Part shown: positions 9,463-15,987 of the stretch, piece after piece
How positions within the stretch are numbered: position 1 is the first letter of the stretch
Layout: each line of letters begins with the position of its first letter
DNA from: Rhodoferax sp.
Lineage (GTDB): Bacteria > Pseudomonadota > Gammaproteobacteria > Burkholderiales > Burkholderiaceae_C
Assembly: GCF_028689305.1 (NCBI RefSeq)
Contig: NZ_JAQTWM010000034.1
Coordinates: 1 to 34,110, forward strand
Length of the DNA stretch: 34,110 nt
Direction of reading: 5' to 3'
Translations under genes and position numbers: made by a program
Notes under the pieces: model-generated
What the model saw: the letters and a program-made list of their open reading frames with translations, nothing else
The model's database searches: none
Told to the model about the DNA's origin: nothing

Positions 9463-9486
9463 CAGTGGCCTACACTTTGGCCACTG
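9463..9486. repeat. Inverted repeat between the small membrane protein and the CDF gene
   Basis: A perfect 8-bp inverted repeat, CAGTGGCC / GGCCACTG, with an 8-base loop. It lacks a following T-run, so it is either a weak terminator after the small gene or a protein-binding site just before the CDF start at 9505. Confidence 0.5.
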
Positions 9487-9504
9487 ACTCCTGATGACAT
9501 CGCC

Positions 9505-10455
9505 ATGCGCACCGACGAATTCCCCGACAACACCGAAGACAGCCCCTTCAGCCTGGCCGAACGCTCGGCCGCGGCTTCACGCAGCACCTGGGTCAGTGTG
9601 GCAGTCAATCTGCTGCTGACCGTTGCCCAGATTGTGGCTGGCGTACTGGCCAAATCCCAGGGTTTGATTGCCGATGGCATCCACTCCCTGTCTGACCTGG
9701 TGGCCGACTTTGTGGTGCTGTTTGCCAACCACCACAGCCGCAAGGACGCCGACGAGGACCATCCCTACGGCCACCAGCGTTTTGAAACCGCTGCCTCACT
9801 GGTGCTGGGCTTGCTGTTGTTGGCCGTGGGCCTGGGCATGTTGTGGTCGGCAGCGCACAAGCTGCAAAGCCCGGAGTCGATCGCCACCGTGCACGTCACC
9901 GCGCTGTGGGTGGCCGCCGGCGCGCTGGCGGCCAAGGAGCTGCTGTTTCGCTACATGCTGGCGGTGGCCAAGCGCGTCAAGAGCAGCATGCTGGTGGCCA
10001 ATGCCTGGCACGCCCGTTCGGACGCCGCCTCATCTTTGGTGGTGGGTGTCGGCATCATCGGCAACCTGGCGGGTTACCCGATTCTTGACCCGATTGCGGC
10101 CGCCATCGTCGGCTTCATGGTGACCCGGATGGGCTGGAGTTTTGGCTGGGATGCACTGCACGACCTGATGGACCGCGCCGCCGACGACGCCGAGGTGCAA
10201 GCCATTCGCACCACCCTGCTGGAAACCCCCGGCATCCGCGACGCGCACGATGTGCGTACCCGCAAGATGGGCGACATGATTGTGGTCGACGCCCACCTGG
10301 AAGTGGATGCCACCCTGAGTGTGGAGCAGGGGCATGACATTGCCGTGCTGGCGCGCCAACGCGTGATGCAGCGCCACCGGGTGCTTAACCTGATGACCCA
10401 TGTGGACCCGCACAAGCGGCCCGATCTGGACCACGCCACCATCGGGCCGGGTTGA
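9505..10455 (+). CDS. Cation diffusion facilitator (FieF/MamB-like divalent metal exporter)
   Basis: Proton-coupled exporter of divalent metals (zinc, iron, cadmium or similar) in the inner membrane; 316 residues, a usual length. After a 30-residue polar N-terminus come six helices with the family's metal-site residues in helix 2 (IADGIHSLSDLVADF) and helix 5 (NAWHARSDAASSL, the HxxxD pair). The HPYGHQRFE loop motif is present, followed by the cytoplasmic domain (about 215-300) with a histidine-containing end (THVDPHK). Metal preference cannot be read reliably. It lies 53 bases after the small membrane-protein gene, with an inverted repeat between, so co-transcription is uncertain. It converges with the UDG gene 10 bases away. 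Confidence 0.92.
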   Translation: MRTDEFPDNTEDSPFSLAERSAAASRSTWVSVAVNLLLTVAQIVAGVLAKSQGLIADGIHSLSDLVADFVVLFANHHSRKDADEDHPYGHQRFETAASLVLGLLLLAVGLGMLWSAAHKLQSPESIATVHVTALWVAAGALAAKELLFRYMLAVAKRVKSSMLVANAWHARSDAASSLVVGVGIIGNLAGYPILDPIAAAIVGFMVTRMGWSFGWDALHDLMDRAADDAEVQAIRTTLLETPGIRDAHDVRTRKMGDMIVVDAHLEVDATLSVEQGHDIAVLARQRVMQRHRVLNLMTHVDPHKRPDLDHATIGPG

Positions 10456-10465
10456 GCCAACCGGT

Positions 10466-11437
10466 TCAGGCCGCCGCGGTGCCGCCCTGCACCACCTCCA
10501 TCGCCAGACACAAATCCTCCCAGGCGCGGGCCTTGTCCTGGCTGTTGCGCAGCAGATAAACCGGCGGGTAGGTCACCACCACCGGCACACCCTGGTAATG
10601 CCAGACCTGCCCGCGCAGCTTGCCCAGCGGCAGCTTCAGGCCCTGCGGGTGGTCTTCACTGAGCAGCACCTGCATCGCCAGGCGGCCCATGGCCAGAATC
10701 ACCTTGGGCTGCACCAGGGCGATTTCACGGCGCAAATAATGGGCACAGGCGGCCACCGCCTGGGCGTCGGGCGCCGTCGGCAAGGCCGGGCGACACTTGA
10801 GCACCAGACTCAGGTAGGCCGTGCTGGCCGCCTCCCAGCGCGCCGGCGGCTCGGTCGGCGCAAACCGCCTGACCCCCACGGCCTTGAGCATGTTGTCCAG
10901 CAGCACACCGGCATCACCCACAAACGGCACACTGGCGCGCTCCTGGGCATCGTCGGGCGGCTCTCCCAGCACCAGCCAGTCGGCACGCAAGGCTTCGGGC
11001 GGGACCGCCAGCACCGGCAGGCGGCGGCCCAAACACATGGCACAGGCCTGGCAGGTGTCAACGGTGCGGCGCAGCGCCGGCCAGTCCAATTGCCCGATGC
11101 CCGGCGGCAAGGGCAACAAGCTGGTGGGGGACGGCCCGGCAGCAGCTGGCCGTGGCCCCGCAGCCGGCTGGCGCACATGGGCGGCCTGGGTGGACGGGGC
11201 TGCCACAGGTGCTGGCGACATCGCCTCAACCTGCATGGCATTTTGCTCTTCAGCCCAGGTGAAATCTTCATTTGAAGCTATATTTTCAATAGCATTTTGC
11301 CGATCACTGTCGGTCTGCCAGTCCTTGACCGCTACCGCCAGAGGTGCTGGTGGCTCCGCCACCGTCTGCGGCGCCCAGACGTGCACCCCCATCTCAGCCA
11401 GCATGGCGCGTTGGCGGTCATCCAGATCAAGACTCAT
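10466..11437 (-). CDS. Family 4-like uracil-DNA glycosylase (iron-sulfur), divergent motifs
   Basis: Predicted DNA-repair glycosylase of 323 residues. A low-complexity N-terminal extension (1-115, Ala/Pro-rich) precedes the catalytic domain. Four cysteines match the 4Fe-4S set of family 4: Cys129-x2-Cys132, and Cys215 and Cys231 (KCRP...AAC). The first active-site block reads GEPPDDAQERASVPFVG (158-174), where family 4 normally has GEAPGxxED. The usual TYHPAYLLR block reads TYPPVYLLR (289-297), so the conserved His is Pro291. Activity on uracil is therefore uncertain. It is the last gene of the tsaB-rimI-UDG run, 10 bases after rimI. Residues about 47-57 are encoded by a copy of a dispersed DNA element. 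Confidence 0.85.
   Translation of the reverse strand: MSLDLDDRQRAMLAEMGVHVWAPQTVAEPPAPLAVAVKDWQTDSDRQNAIENIASNEDFTWAEEQNAMQVEAMSPAPVAAPSTQAAHVRQPAAGPRPAAAGPSPTSLLPLPPGIGQLDWPALRRTVDTCQACAMCLGRRLPVLAVPPEALRADWLVLGEPPDDAQERASVPFVGDAGVLLDNMLKAVGVRRFAPTEPPARWEAASTAYLSLVLKCRPALPTAPDAQAVAACAHYLRREIALVQPKVILAMGRLAMQVLLSEDHPQGLKLPLGKLRGQVWHYQGVPVVVTYPPVYLLRNSQDKARAWEDLCLAMEVVQGGTAAA
11277..11293. repeat. Dispersed GCTAT-N7-ATAGC element, copy 2 (inside the UDG gene)
   Basis: GCTAT (11277-11281) and ATAGC (11289-11293) flank 7 bases. On the left, GGTGAAATCTTCATTT resembles the flank of the copy at 9115. It is read through in frame by the glycosylase gene in its low-complexity linker (residues AIENIAS). 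Confidence 0.65.
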
Positions 11438-11447
11438 GGGGTGATTC

Positions 11448-11939
11448 TCACAGACTCGGGTTGCCGGCCTGCGGCAGCGGCAGGCTCATGATCACGGCGT
11501 CCTCACGCGGCCCGCCGCCACACGGGTAATACTGCTTGCGCTGACCGACCGTGCGAAAACCATGCGCCTTGTAGACGTGGATGGCGCGGGTGTTGCTGGC
11601 CCGTGCCTCCAGCCAGACCCACTGCAACCCCTGCCCGCGTGCCCACAGCGTCAAGGCGTCCAGCATGACCTGCGCCCAACCCTGGCGCTGGTAGGCCGGG
11701 GCCACGGCGATGTTGAGTAGGTGCACCTCCTCAAACCCCTTCATGGCGACAAAATACCCCAGCATGCTGTCCCCGGCCATCAGCAACTGCGCCTGGTAAC
11801 CGCTGGCCAGACAGTCGGCAAAGTGGTGGCGCTGCCAAGGGTAGGGGTACACCTGCTGCTCCAGCGCCGTCACGGCGTCCAGATCGGACGCCAGCATCGG
11901 CTCAAAACGCGCCTCGGGAGCGGCATTGAACGCACTCAT
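11448..11939 (-). CDS. rimI: RimI: ribosomal protein S18 alanine N-acetyltransferase
   Basis: GNAT-fold enzyme that acetylates the N-terminal alanine of ribosomal protein S18, using acetyl-CoA. The 163-residue product has LNIAVAPAYQRQGWAQVMLDAL (acetyl-CoA loop, Q/R-x-x-G-x-A form), then LEARASNTRAIHVYKAHGFRTVGQRKQYY, the classic RimI end. The start ATG (11937-11939) overlaps the tsaB stop as ATGA, so the two are translationally coupled. An upstream in-frame extension is just tsaB read in another frame. A general GNAT of other specificity is possible, but the tsaB partner supports RimI. Confidence 0.9.
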   Translation of the reverse strand: MSAFNAAPEARFEPMLASDLDAVTALEQQVYPYPWQRHHFADCLASGYQAQLLMAGDSMLGYFVAMKGFEEVHLLNIAVAPAYQRQGWAQVMLDALTLWARGQGLQWVWLEARASNTRAIHVYKAHGFRTVGQRKQYYPCGGGPREDAVIMSLPLPQAGNPSL

Positions 11940-12649
11940 GCCGTCGGCCCGGCCGGTTTCAACGCCGCCCGTTCCGCCGTGGTTTGCGCCACCTTGTCGC
12001 GGATGTAAGTGGGCAAGGCCTGCGCGGCGCTGACAGCCGCCCCCGCCGCCAGCAGGGCCGGCGCCAGACGCAACAGGGCCGCCGCCGTCGGCCAGGCCGG
12101 CACCCGTCGGCCCGGGCCATCGGGCAGGCGCGCGCCATAAGCGGCAAACACGTTGCCAGCCAGCACGCCGACGCCGTCCCAAGCCAACTGTTCAGGTTTG
12201 ATCAGGCGGTAGTCCGTGCTTTGCGACCAGCGCCCGTGCGCCCACTGGTAACTGGCGGCATACAGTTCATCCATCCGGGCGTCCAGCAAGGCGGTGACCG
12301 CCAAGTTGTCCGTGGCCTGGAGCTGGCTGCGTGCCTGCTCCGCCACGGCCAGCAGGGTGTCCACCGGCAGCACCGGCAGCGCCGCGCCAAAAGCCAGCCC
12401 CTGCGCCACCGAACAGGCGGTACGCAGACCGGTGAACGACCCCGGTCCGGCGCCAAACACGACAGCGTCCAGCTGGCCAAAGTCCAACGCAGCCAGCCCC
12501 ATCAGGCGCTGAATCTCGGGGATCAAGTGGGTCGAGGTCAGCGCCCCACCCGCCGCCGTGTGTTGCCACAGGTGCGCGCCAGCGCCGTCACCGCGCTGCA
12601 CGGCAATCGACATCGATTCGGTGCTGGTATCCAGGGCCAGCAGATTCAT
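11936..12649 (-). CDS. tsaB: TsaB: tRNA t6A37 threonylcarbamoyltransferase complex subunit
   Basis: Scaffold partner of TsaD and TsaE in making N6-threonylcarbamoyladenosine at tRNA position 37. The 237-residue product has the ASKHA-like N-terminus LLALDTSTESMSIAV, the GAGPGSFTGLRTACSVAQGLAF block (about 67-88) and the ALLDARMDELYAASY strand, all standard for TsaB. The ATG at 12647-12649 opens a three-gene minus-strand run (tsaB-rimI-UDG) and is divergent from dacB. A second gene of the same modification pathway, the Sua5/TsaC enzyme, lies at 27643-28656. Confidence 0.95.
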   Translation of the reverse strand: MNLLALDTSTESMSIAVQRGDGAGAHLWQHTAAGGALTSTHLIPEIQRLMGLAALDFGQLDAVVFGAGPGSFTGLRTACSVAQGLAFGAALPVLPVDTLLAVAEQARSQLQATDNLAVTALLDARMDELYAASYQWAHGRWSQSTDYRLIKPEQLAWDGVGVLAGNVFAAYGARLPDGPGRRVPAWPTAAALLRLAPALLAAGAAVSAAQALPTYIRDKVAQTTAERAALKPAGPTA

Positions 12650-12722
12650 GCGCCACCTTTCGCAGTCAGGCCATTTATTTCAACACATTGAAGGATCAAA
12701 TCAGGCTCCAGCCTATTTATTG

Positions 12723-12751
12723 ACTATATAGTAAGCTACTATTTTAATAGC
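12723..12751. repeat. Dispersed element copy 3 with adjoining ACTATATAGT palindrome (tsaB-dacB gap)
   Basis: The core GCTAC-N7-ATAGC spans 12735-12751. Just upstream is the perfect 10-bp palindrome ACTATATAGT (12723-12732). Both are AT-rich and lie in the 175-base divergent gap between tsaB and dacB, so they may also supply promoter sequence. No further gene is visible in this gap. Confidence 0.6.
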
Positions 12752-12824
12752 ATCCTGTTATCCAGAAGCATCCGGCCAACAGACAGACAGGGGGCCATTA
12801 TCCGCGGCGCCCCATAATTCAACC

Positions 12825-14381
12825 ATGTTGATCCAACCCAGACGGAGCCGGCGCTGGCTCCTGCTCGCACTGACGCTGGCCTGCGCCCTGGCCGGGGCGC
12901 AAACGCTGCGACCCGGCGCTTCGGCGCCGTTGCCCGCCAGCGTGACAACGGCCCTGGCCCAGGCCGGGGTACCGCTGGACGCCATCAGCGTGCTGGTACA
13001 AGATGCCGACGGCCAGGCGGCGCCGCGCCTGAGCCACCGCGCTGACCAGGCCATGAACCCGGCTTCGGTGATGAAACTGGTCACCACCTACGCCGCGCTG
13101 GACCTGCTGGGTCCCGGCTTCACTTGGCGCACGCCGGTGTGGCTGGACGGCCAGATCAACCGTGGTGTGCTCAAGGGCAATCTGGTGATTCAGGGCCAGG
13201 GCGACCCCAAGCTGGTGCTGGAGCGCCTGTGGCTGCTGCTGCATCGGGTGCAGAGCCTGGGCATCCGCAAGATCGAGGGCGACATCGTGCTCGACCGCCA
13301 GGCCTTTGCCCCGCTGGAGGGGCATCCGGGTGACTTTGACGGTGAACCGCTGCGCCCCTACAACGCCACGCCCGACGCGCTGCTGATCAACTTCAAATCG
13401 GTGGTTCTGACCTTGGTGCCAGACCCGGCCCATGGCGTCGCACGGGTCCAGCTGGACCCGCCGCTGTGGGGCGTGCAGGTGCCGGCCACGGTGCCGCTGA
13501 GCAACGGCAAAGTCTGCGGCGACTACCGGGGCACGCTCAAGGCAGACTTCTCCGACCCGGCATCCATCCGGCTGGCTGGCAGCTACCCGGTCAGTTGCGG
13601 TGAAAAGGTTTGGCCAGTGGCCTACGTCGACCCCGCCAGCTACACCGCCCGCACCGTGCAAGGCCTGTGGCACAGCATGGGTGGCCAATTGACCGGCCGG
13701 GTGCGCGAGGGCAACGCCCCCGCCACCGCGGCCACCTTTGAGTCGCAGTCGCCGACACTGGCCGAGGTGATCCGCGACATCAACAAGTTCAGCAACAACG
13801 TGATGGCGCGGCAGCTGTTCCTGACACTGGCAGCCCACCGCACTGGCACTGGCACTGGCACTGGCACTGGCACTGGCACTGGCACTGGCAATGGCAATGG
13901 CAATGGCAATGGCAATGGCAATGGCAAGGCTACGGCCGCCGCCACACAGGAGGCCGCGCGTGAGGTGCTGCGCCAATGGTGGCAGCAGCGCATCAGCCCG
14001 GCCTTGGCCACGTTGCCGTCCTTGCCCGCGCCCATACTGGACAACGGTTCCGGCCTGTCACGCCAGGAGCGCATCAGTGCCGAAGCGCTGGCCCGGCTGT
14101 TGCAGGTGGCCTGGGCCTCCCCATACATGCCCGAGCTGATGTCGTCGCTGCCGATTGTGGGGCTGGATGGCACACTCAAGCGCAGCCGGGCGACCCCGGC
14201 CGGCGCGCACCTCAAGACCGGCAGCCTCAACGGCGTGTTGGCCCTGGCCGGTTATGTGCATGGGGCGGGCGGCAAACAAGTCTGCCTGGTAGCCATCATC
14301 AACCATGCCAACGCGAGCGACGCCAAAGCCGCACTGGAAGCGCTGGTGGACTGGGCCGTCGGCAGCGCATCGGCCCACTGA
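12825..14381 (+). CDS. dacB: D-alanyl-D-alanine carboxypeptidase/endopeptidase (PBP4, peptidase S13)
   Basis: Periplasmic penicillin-binding protein that trims or cleaves peptidoglycan cross-links. The 518-residue product has a signal sequence (RRWLLLALTLACALAGAQT). Its three active-site motifs are Ser81-Val-Met-Lys84 (SxxK, nucleophile Ser81), Ser323-Asn-Asn325 (SxN) and Lys464-Thr-Gly466 (KTG), in the order of class C enzymes. The large insert between SxxK and SxN is typical of PBP4. Residues 340-367 are an unusual repeat, eight Thr-Gly followed by six Asn-Gly, encoded by a hexanucleotide microsatellite 15 residues after SNN. It is probably a surface loop. ATG 12825 is the only good start in the region. 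Confidence 0.95.
   Translation: MLIQPRRSRRWLLLALTLACALAGAQTLRPGASAPLPASVTTALAQAGVPLDAISVLVQDADGQAAPRLSHRADQAMNPASVMKLVTTYAALDLLGPGFTWRTPVWLDGQINRGVLKGNLVIQGQGDPKLVLERLWLLLHRVQSLGIRKIEGDIVLDRQAFAPLEGHPGDFDGEPLRPYNATPDALLINFKSVVLTLVPDPAHGVARVQLDPPLWGVQVPATVPLSNGKVCGDYRGTLKADFSDPASIRLAGSYPVSCGEKVWPVAYVDPASYTARTVQGLWHSMGGQLTGRVREGNAPATAATFESQSPTLAEVIRDINKFSNNVMARQLFLTLAAHRTGTGTGTGTGTGTGTGNGNGNGNGNGNGKATAAATQEAAREVLRQWWQQRISPALATLPSLPAPILDNGSGLSRQERISAEALARLLQVAWASPYMPELMSSLPIVGLDGTLKRSRATPAGAHLKTGSLNGVLALAGYVHGAGGKQVCLVAIINHANASDAKAALEALVDWAVGSASAH
13842..13925 (+). repeat. Hexanucleotide microsatellite inside dacB: (ACTGGC)8(AATGGC)6
   Basis: Fourteen six-base units occupy 84 bases without interruption: eight ACTGGC (13842-13889) then six AATGGC (13890-13925). 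Each unit encodes two residues (Thr-Gly or Asn-Gly), so gain or loss of units keeps the dacB frame. The clean switch from one unit to the other suggests one point mutation spread by repeat expansion. Confidence 0.98.
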
Positions 14382-14474
14382 AGCCCCCACATCCGGTGCG
14401 CCATGGCGCGCGCCGGCACGCGGCCCATCGTCCAGTTCGCCGACAATCTGGCGTATCCCACTCCCCGTTCACCC

Positions 14475-14735
14475 ATGAATCTGACTGATTTCTTCGGCAC
14501 CGTGGCCGCCACCCTGACCACGGTCAGCTTTTTGCCACAGGCCCTGCACACTTTCCGGACCAAGGATGTTCGCGGCATTTCACTGGGCATGTACAGCGTG
14601 TTCACCGTGGGCATTGCCTGCTGGCTGACCTATGGCCTGCTGCTGGGCGCCTGGCCGATCATCATCGCCAATGCCATCACGCTGGCCCTGGCGGCCACCA
14701 TCCTGGTGATGAAACTGCGTTACCAAAAGACCTGA
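14475..14735 (+). CDS. SemiSWEET sugar transporter
   Basis: Small bacterial sugar uniporter; two three-helix chains form the channel. The 86-residue product has three hydrophobic segments (about 5-22, 38-57 and 61-80) and the PQ-loop motif in helix 1 (TTVSFLPQALHTFRTKD). The helix-2 segment SVFTVGIACWLTYGLLLGAWPIIIANAI contains the conserved Trp and Asn expected to contact sugar. ATG 14475 is chosen because the upstream in-frame extension is unlike the family. It lies 93 bases after dacB and 187 bases before the sugar ABC operon; functional linkage to that operon is possible but unproven. Confidence 0.9.
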   Translation: MNLTDFFGTVAATLTTVSFLPQALHTFRTKDVRGISLGMYSVFTVGIACWLTYGLLLGAWPIIIANAITLALAATILVMKLRYQKT

Positions 14736-14780
14736 TTAGGGTAAGCACCAATGCCTCTGTGCGTTGCTGCACCTACCATC

Positions 14781-14796
14781 GCGCAATCGATTGTGC
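14781..14796. promoter_or_regulatory. Predicted LacI-family operator upstream of the sugar ABC operon
   Basis: GCGCAATCGATTGTGC is a 16-bp palindrome with one mismatched pair and the AANCGNTT centre typical of LacI-family sites. A weaker ATCGAT-centred site is at 14815-14820, about 29 bases away centre to centre. The regulator encoded at 23433-24455, at the far end of the same gene run, is the likely ligand-controlled repressor. Confidence 0.6.
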
Positions 14797-14856
14797 ATTG
14801 ATCCAGAAATGAGCATCGATAGGCTAAAGAGCGCTGATGGCACCCTTGGCTGCAGT

Positions 14857-14880
14857 AACTCCGGAAACTTTCCGGGAGTT
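14857..14880 (+). repeat. Inverted repeat in the leader of the binding-protein gene
   Basis: AACTCC-GGAAA and TTTCC-GGGAGTT form an 11-bp stem with one bulged G and a very short loop, ending 42 bases before the binding-protein start. There is no long T-run. It could be an mRNA-stabilising 5' hairpin or a second regulator site. Confidence 0.45.
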
Positions 14881-14922
14881 GATCTTTCGGTTTTGTACCC
14901 TATTACTCTGAGGAGACGCCTT

Positions 14923-15915
14923 ATGAAATTTGGACTCAAGCGCATCGCCAGCCTGATCGGCATTGGTGTTCTGACCCTGGCCGCCCAGACGGCCATGGCC
15001 GCCAATGACGTGGCTGTGGTGGTCAAGATTGGTGGTATTCCATGGTTCAACGCCATGGAAACCGGCATCAAGAAGGCTGGCAAGGAACTCGGCAGCGAAG
15101 CCTGGATGGTTGGCCCGACCGTGGCTGACGCCGCCCAGCAAGTGCGCGCCGTGGAAGACCTGATTGCCCGCAAGGTGAAGGTCATCGCTGTGGTACCCAA
15201 TGACGCCAAAGCCCTGGAGCCGGTCTTCAAGCGTGCCCATGACGCCGGCATCAAGGTCATCACCCACGAGTCGCCGGAGCAAGTCGGCAACGACTGGAAC
15301 ATCGAGCTGACCACCGTGGCCGGTTTTGGTGAAATGCACATGGAAGCACTGGCCAAAGCCATGGGCGGCAAGGGCAAGTACGCGCTGTATGTCGGCTCCC
15401 TGACCGTGCCGCTGCACAATGCCTGGGCCGATGCCGCCATTGCCTACCAGAAGAAAAAATACCCTGACATGAAACTGGTGGCCGACCGCTTTGGCGTGGC
15501 CGAAAGTGTGGACGACTCCGCTCGCACCACCCAGGACTTGCTGCGCGCCAACCCCGACCTGAAGGGCGTGCTGGCCTTCGGCAGCCAGGGCCCGATCGGC
15601 GCTGGCCGCGTGGTGCTTGAGAAAAAACTGGTGGGCAAGCTGGCCGTGGTCGGCCCCTTCTCTCCTGGCCAGGGCGCCAAACTGATCAAGGATGGCGGCA
15701 TTGTTGAAGGCTACATCTGGAACCCCAGCCTGGCTGGTGAGGTGATTGTGCGTGTGGCCAAACTCGTGGCCGAAGGCAAGGCACCGACCGACGGCATGGA
15801 CATTCCCGGCGTCGGCAAGGTCAGTGTCAACAAGACCACCCGCAACATCCTGGGCCAGAAGCTGGAGCCAATCAACAAGGGCACCATCGACAAGCTCGTC
15901 GGTATGGGTCTGTAA
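14923..15915 (+). CDS. Sugar ABC transporter periplasmic substrate-binding protein (RhaS/LsrB-like)
   Basis: Captures the sugar in the periplasm and delivers it to the permeases. The 330-residue product has a signal peptide (MKFGLKRIAS, hydrophobic core LIGIGVLTLAAQ, cleavage after TAMA26) and the type I periplasmic-binding fold: VAVVVKIGGIPWFNAMETGIKKAGKELG, then GPTVADAAQQV and VIAVVPNDAKALEPVFKRAHDAGIKVITHESPE. This pattern belongs to the RhaS/LsrB cluster. Residues I would expect for autoinducer-2 binding are not kept: ITHESPE replaces the WDSD-type segment. A rare sugar or polyol is therefore likelier than AI-2. An upstream in-frame extension is rejected because ATG 14923 follows a GAGGAG site and starts a clean signal peptide. 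Confidence 0.92.
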   Translation: MKFGLKRIASLIGIGVLTLAAQTAMAANDVAVVVKIGGIPWFNAMETGIKKAGKELGSEAWMVGPTVADAAQQVRAVEDLIARKVKVIAVVPNDAKALEPVFKRAHDAGIKVITHESPEQVGNDWNIELTTVAGFGEMHMEALAKAMGGKGKYALYVGSLTVPLHNAWADAAIAYQKKKYPDMKLVADRFGVAESVDDSARTTQDLLRANPDLKGVLAFGSQGPIGAGRVVLEKKLVGKLAVVGPFSPGQGAKLIKDGGIVEGYIWNPSLAGEVIVRVAKLVAEGKAPTDGMDIPGVGKVSVNKTTRNILGQKLEPINKGTIDKLVGMGL

Positions 15916-15934
15916 GACGGCCCTGCCTCTCAGC

Positions 15935-15964
15935 GTCGGGGGCCTGGTGGCGCCCGACTTTTCT
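15935..15964 (+). terminator. Hairpin plus short T-run between binding-protein and ATPase genes (attenuator)
   Basis: A 10-bp GC-rich stem with one mismatch (GTCGGGGGCC 15935-15944, GGCGCCCGAC 15949-15958) and a TGGT loop is followed by TTTTCT. It lies in the 72-base gap after the binding-protein gene. It would cut most transcripts there, giving excess binding protein over membrane components, a common ABC-operon arrangement. Confidence 0.65.
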
Positions 15965-15987
15965 CCACCGCTTCACCGTACCGCAAC

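Noticed and set aside
13842..13925. Regular short repeat that could suggest a CRISPR array.
   Set aside because: Units are six bases with no spacers and lie inside a coding sequence.
12819..13976. Antisense open frame over dacB with an Ala/Ile-Ser/Ala repeat.
   Set aside because: The repeat is the complement of the dacB microsatellite and the frame has no recognisable domain.
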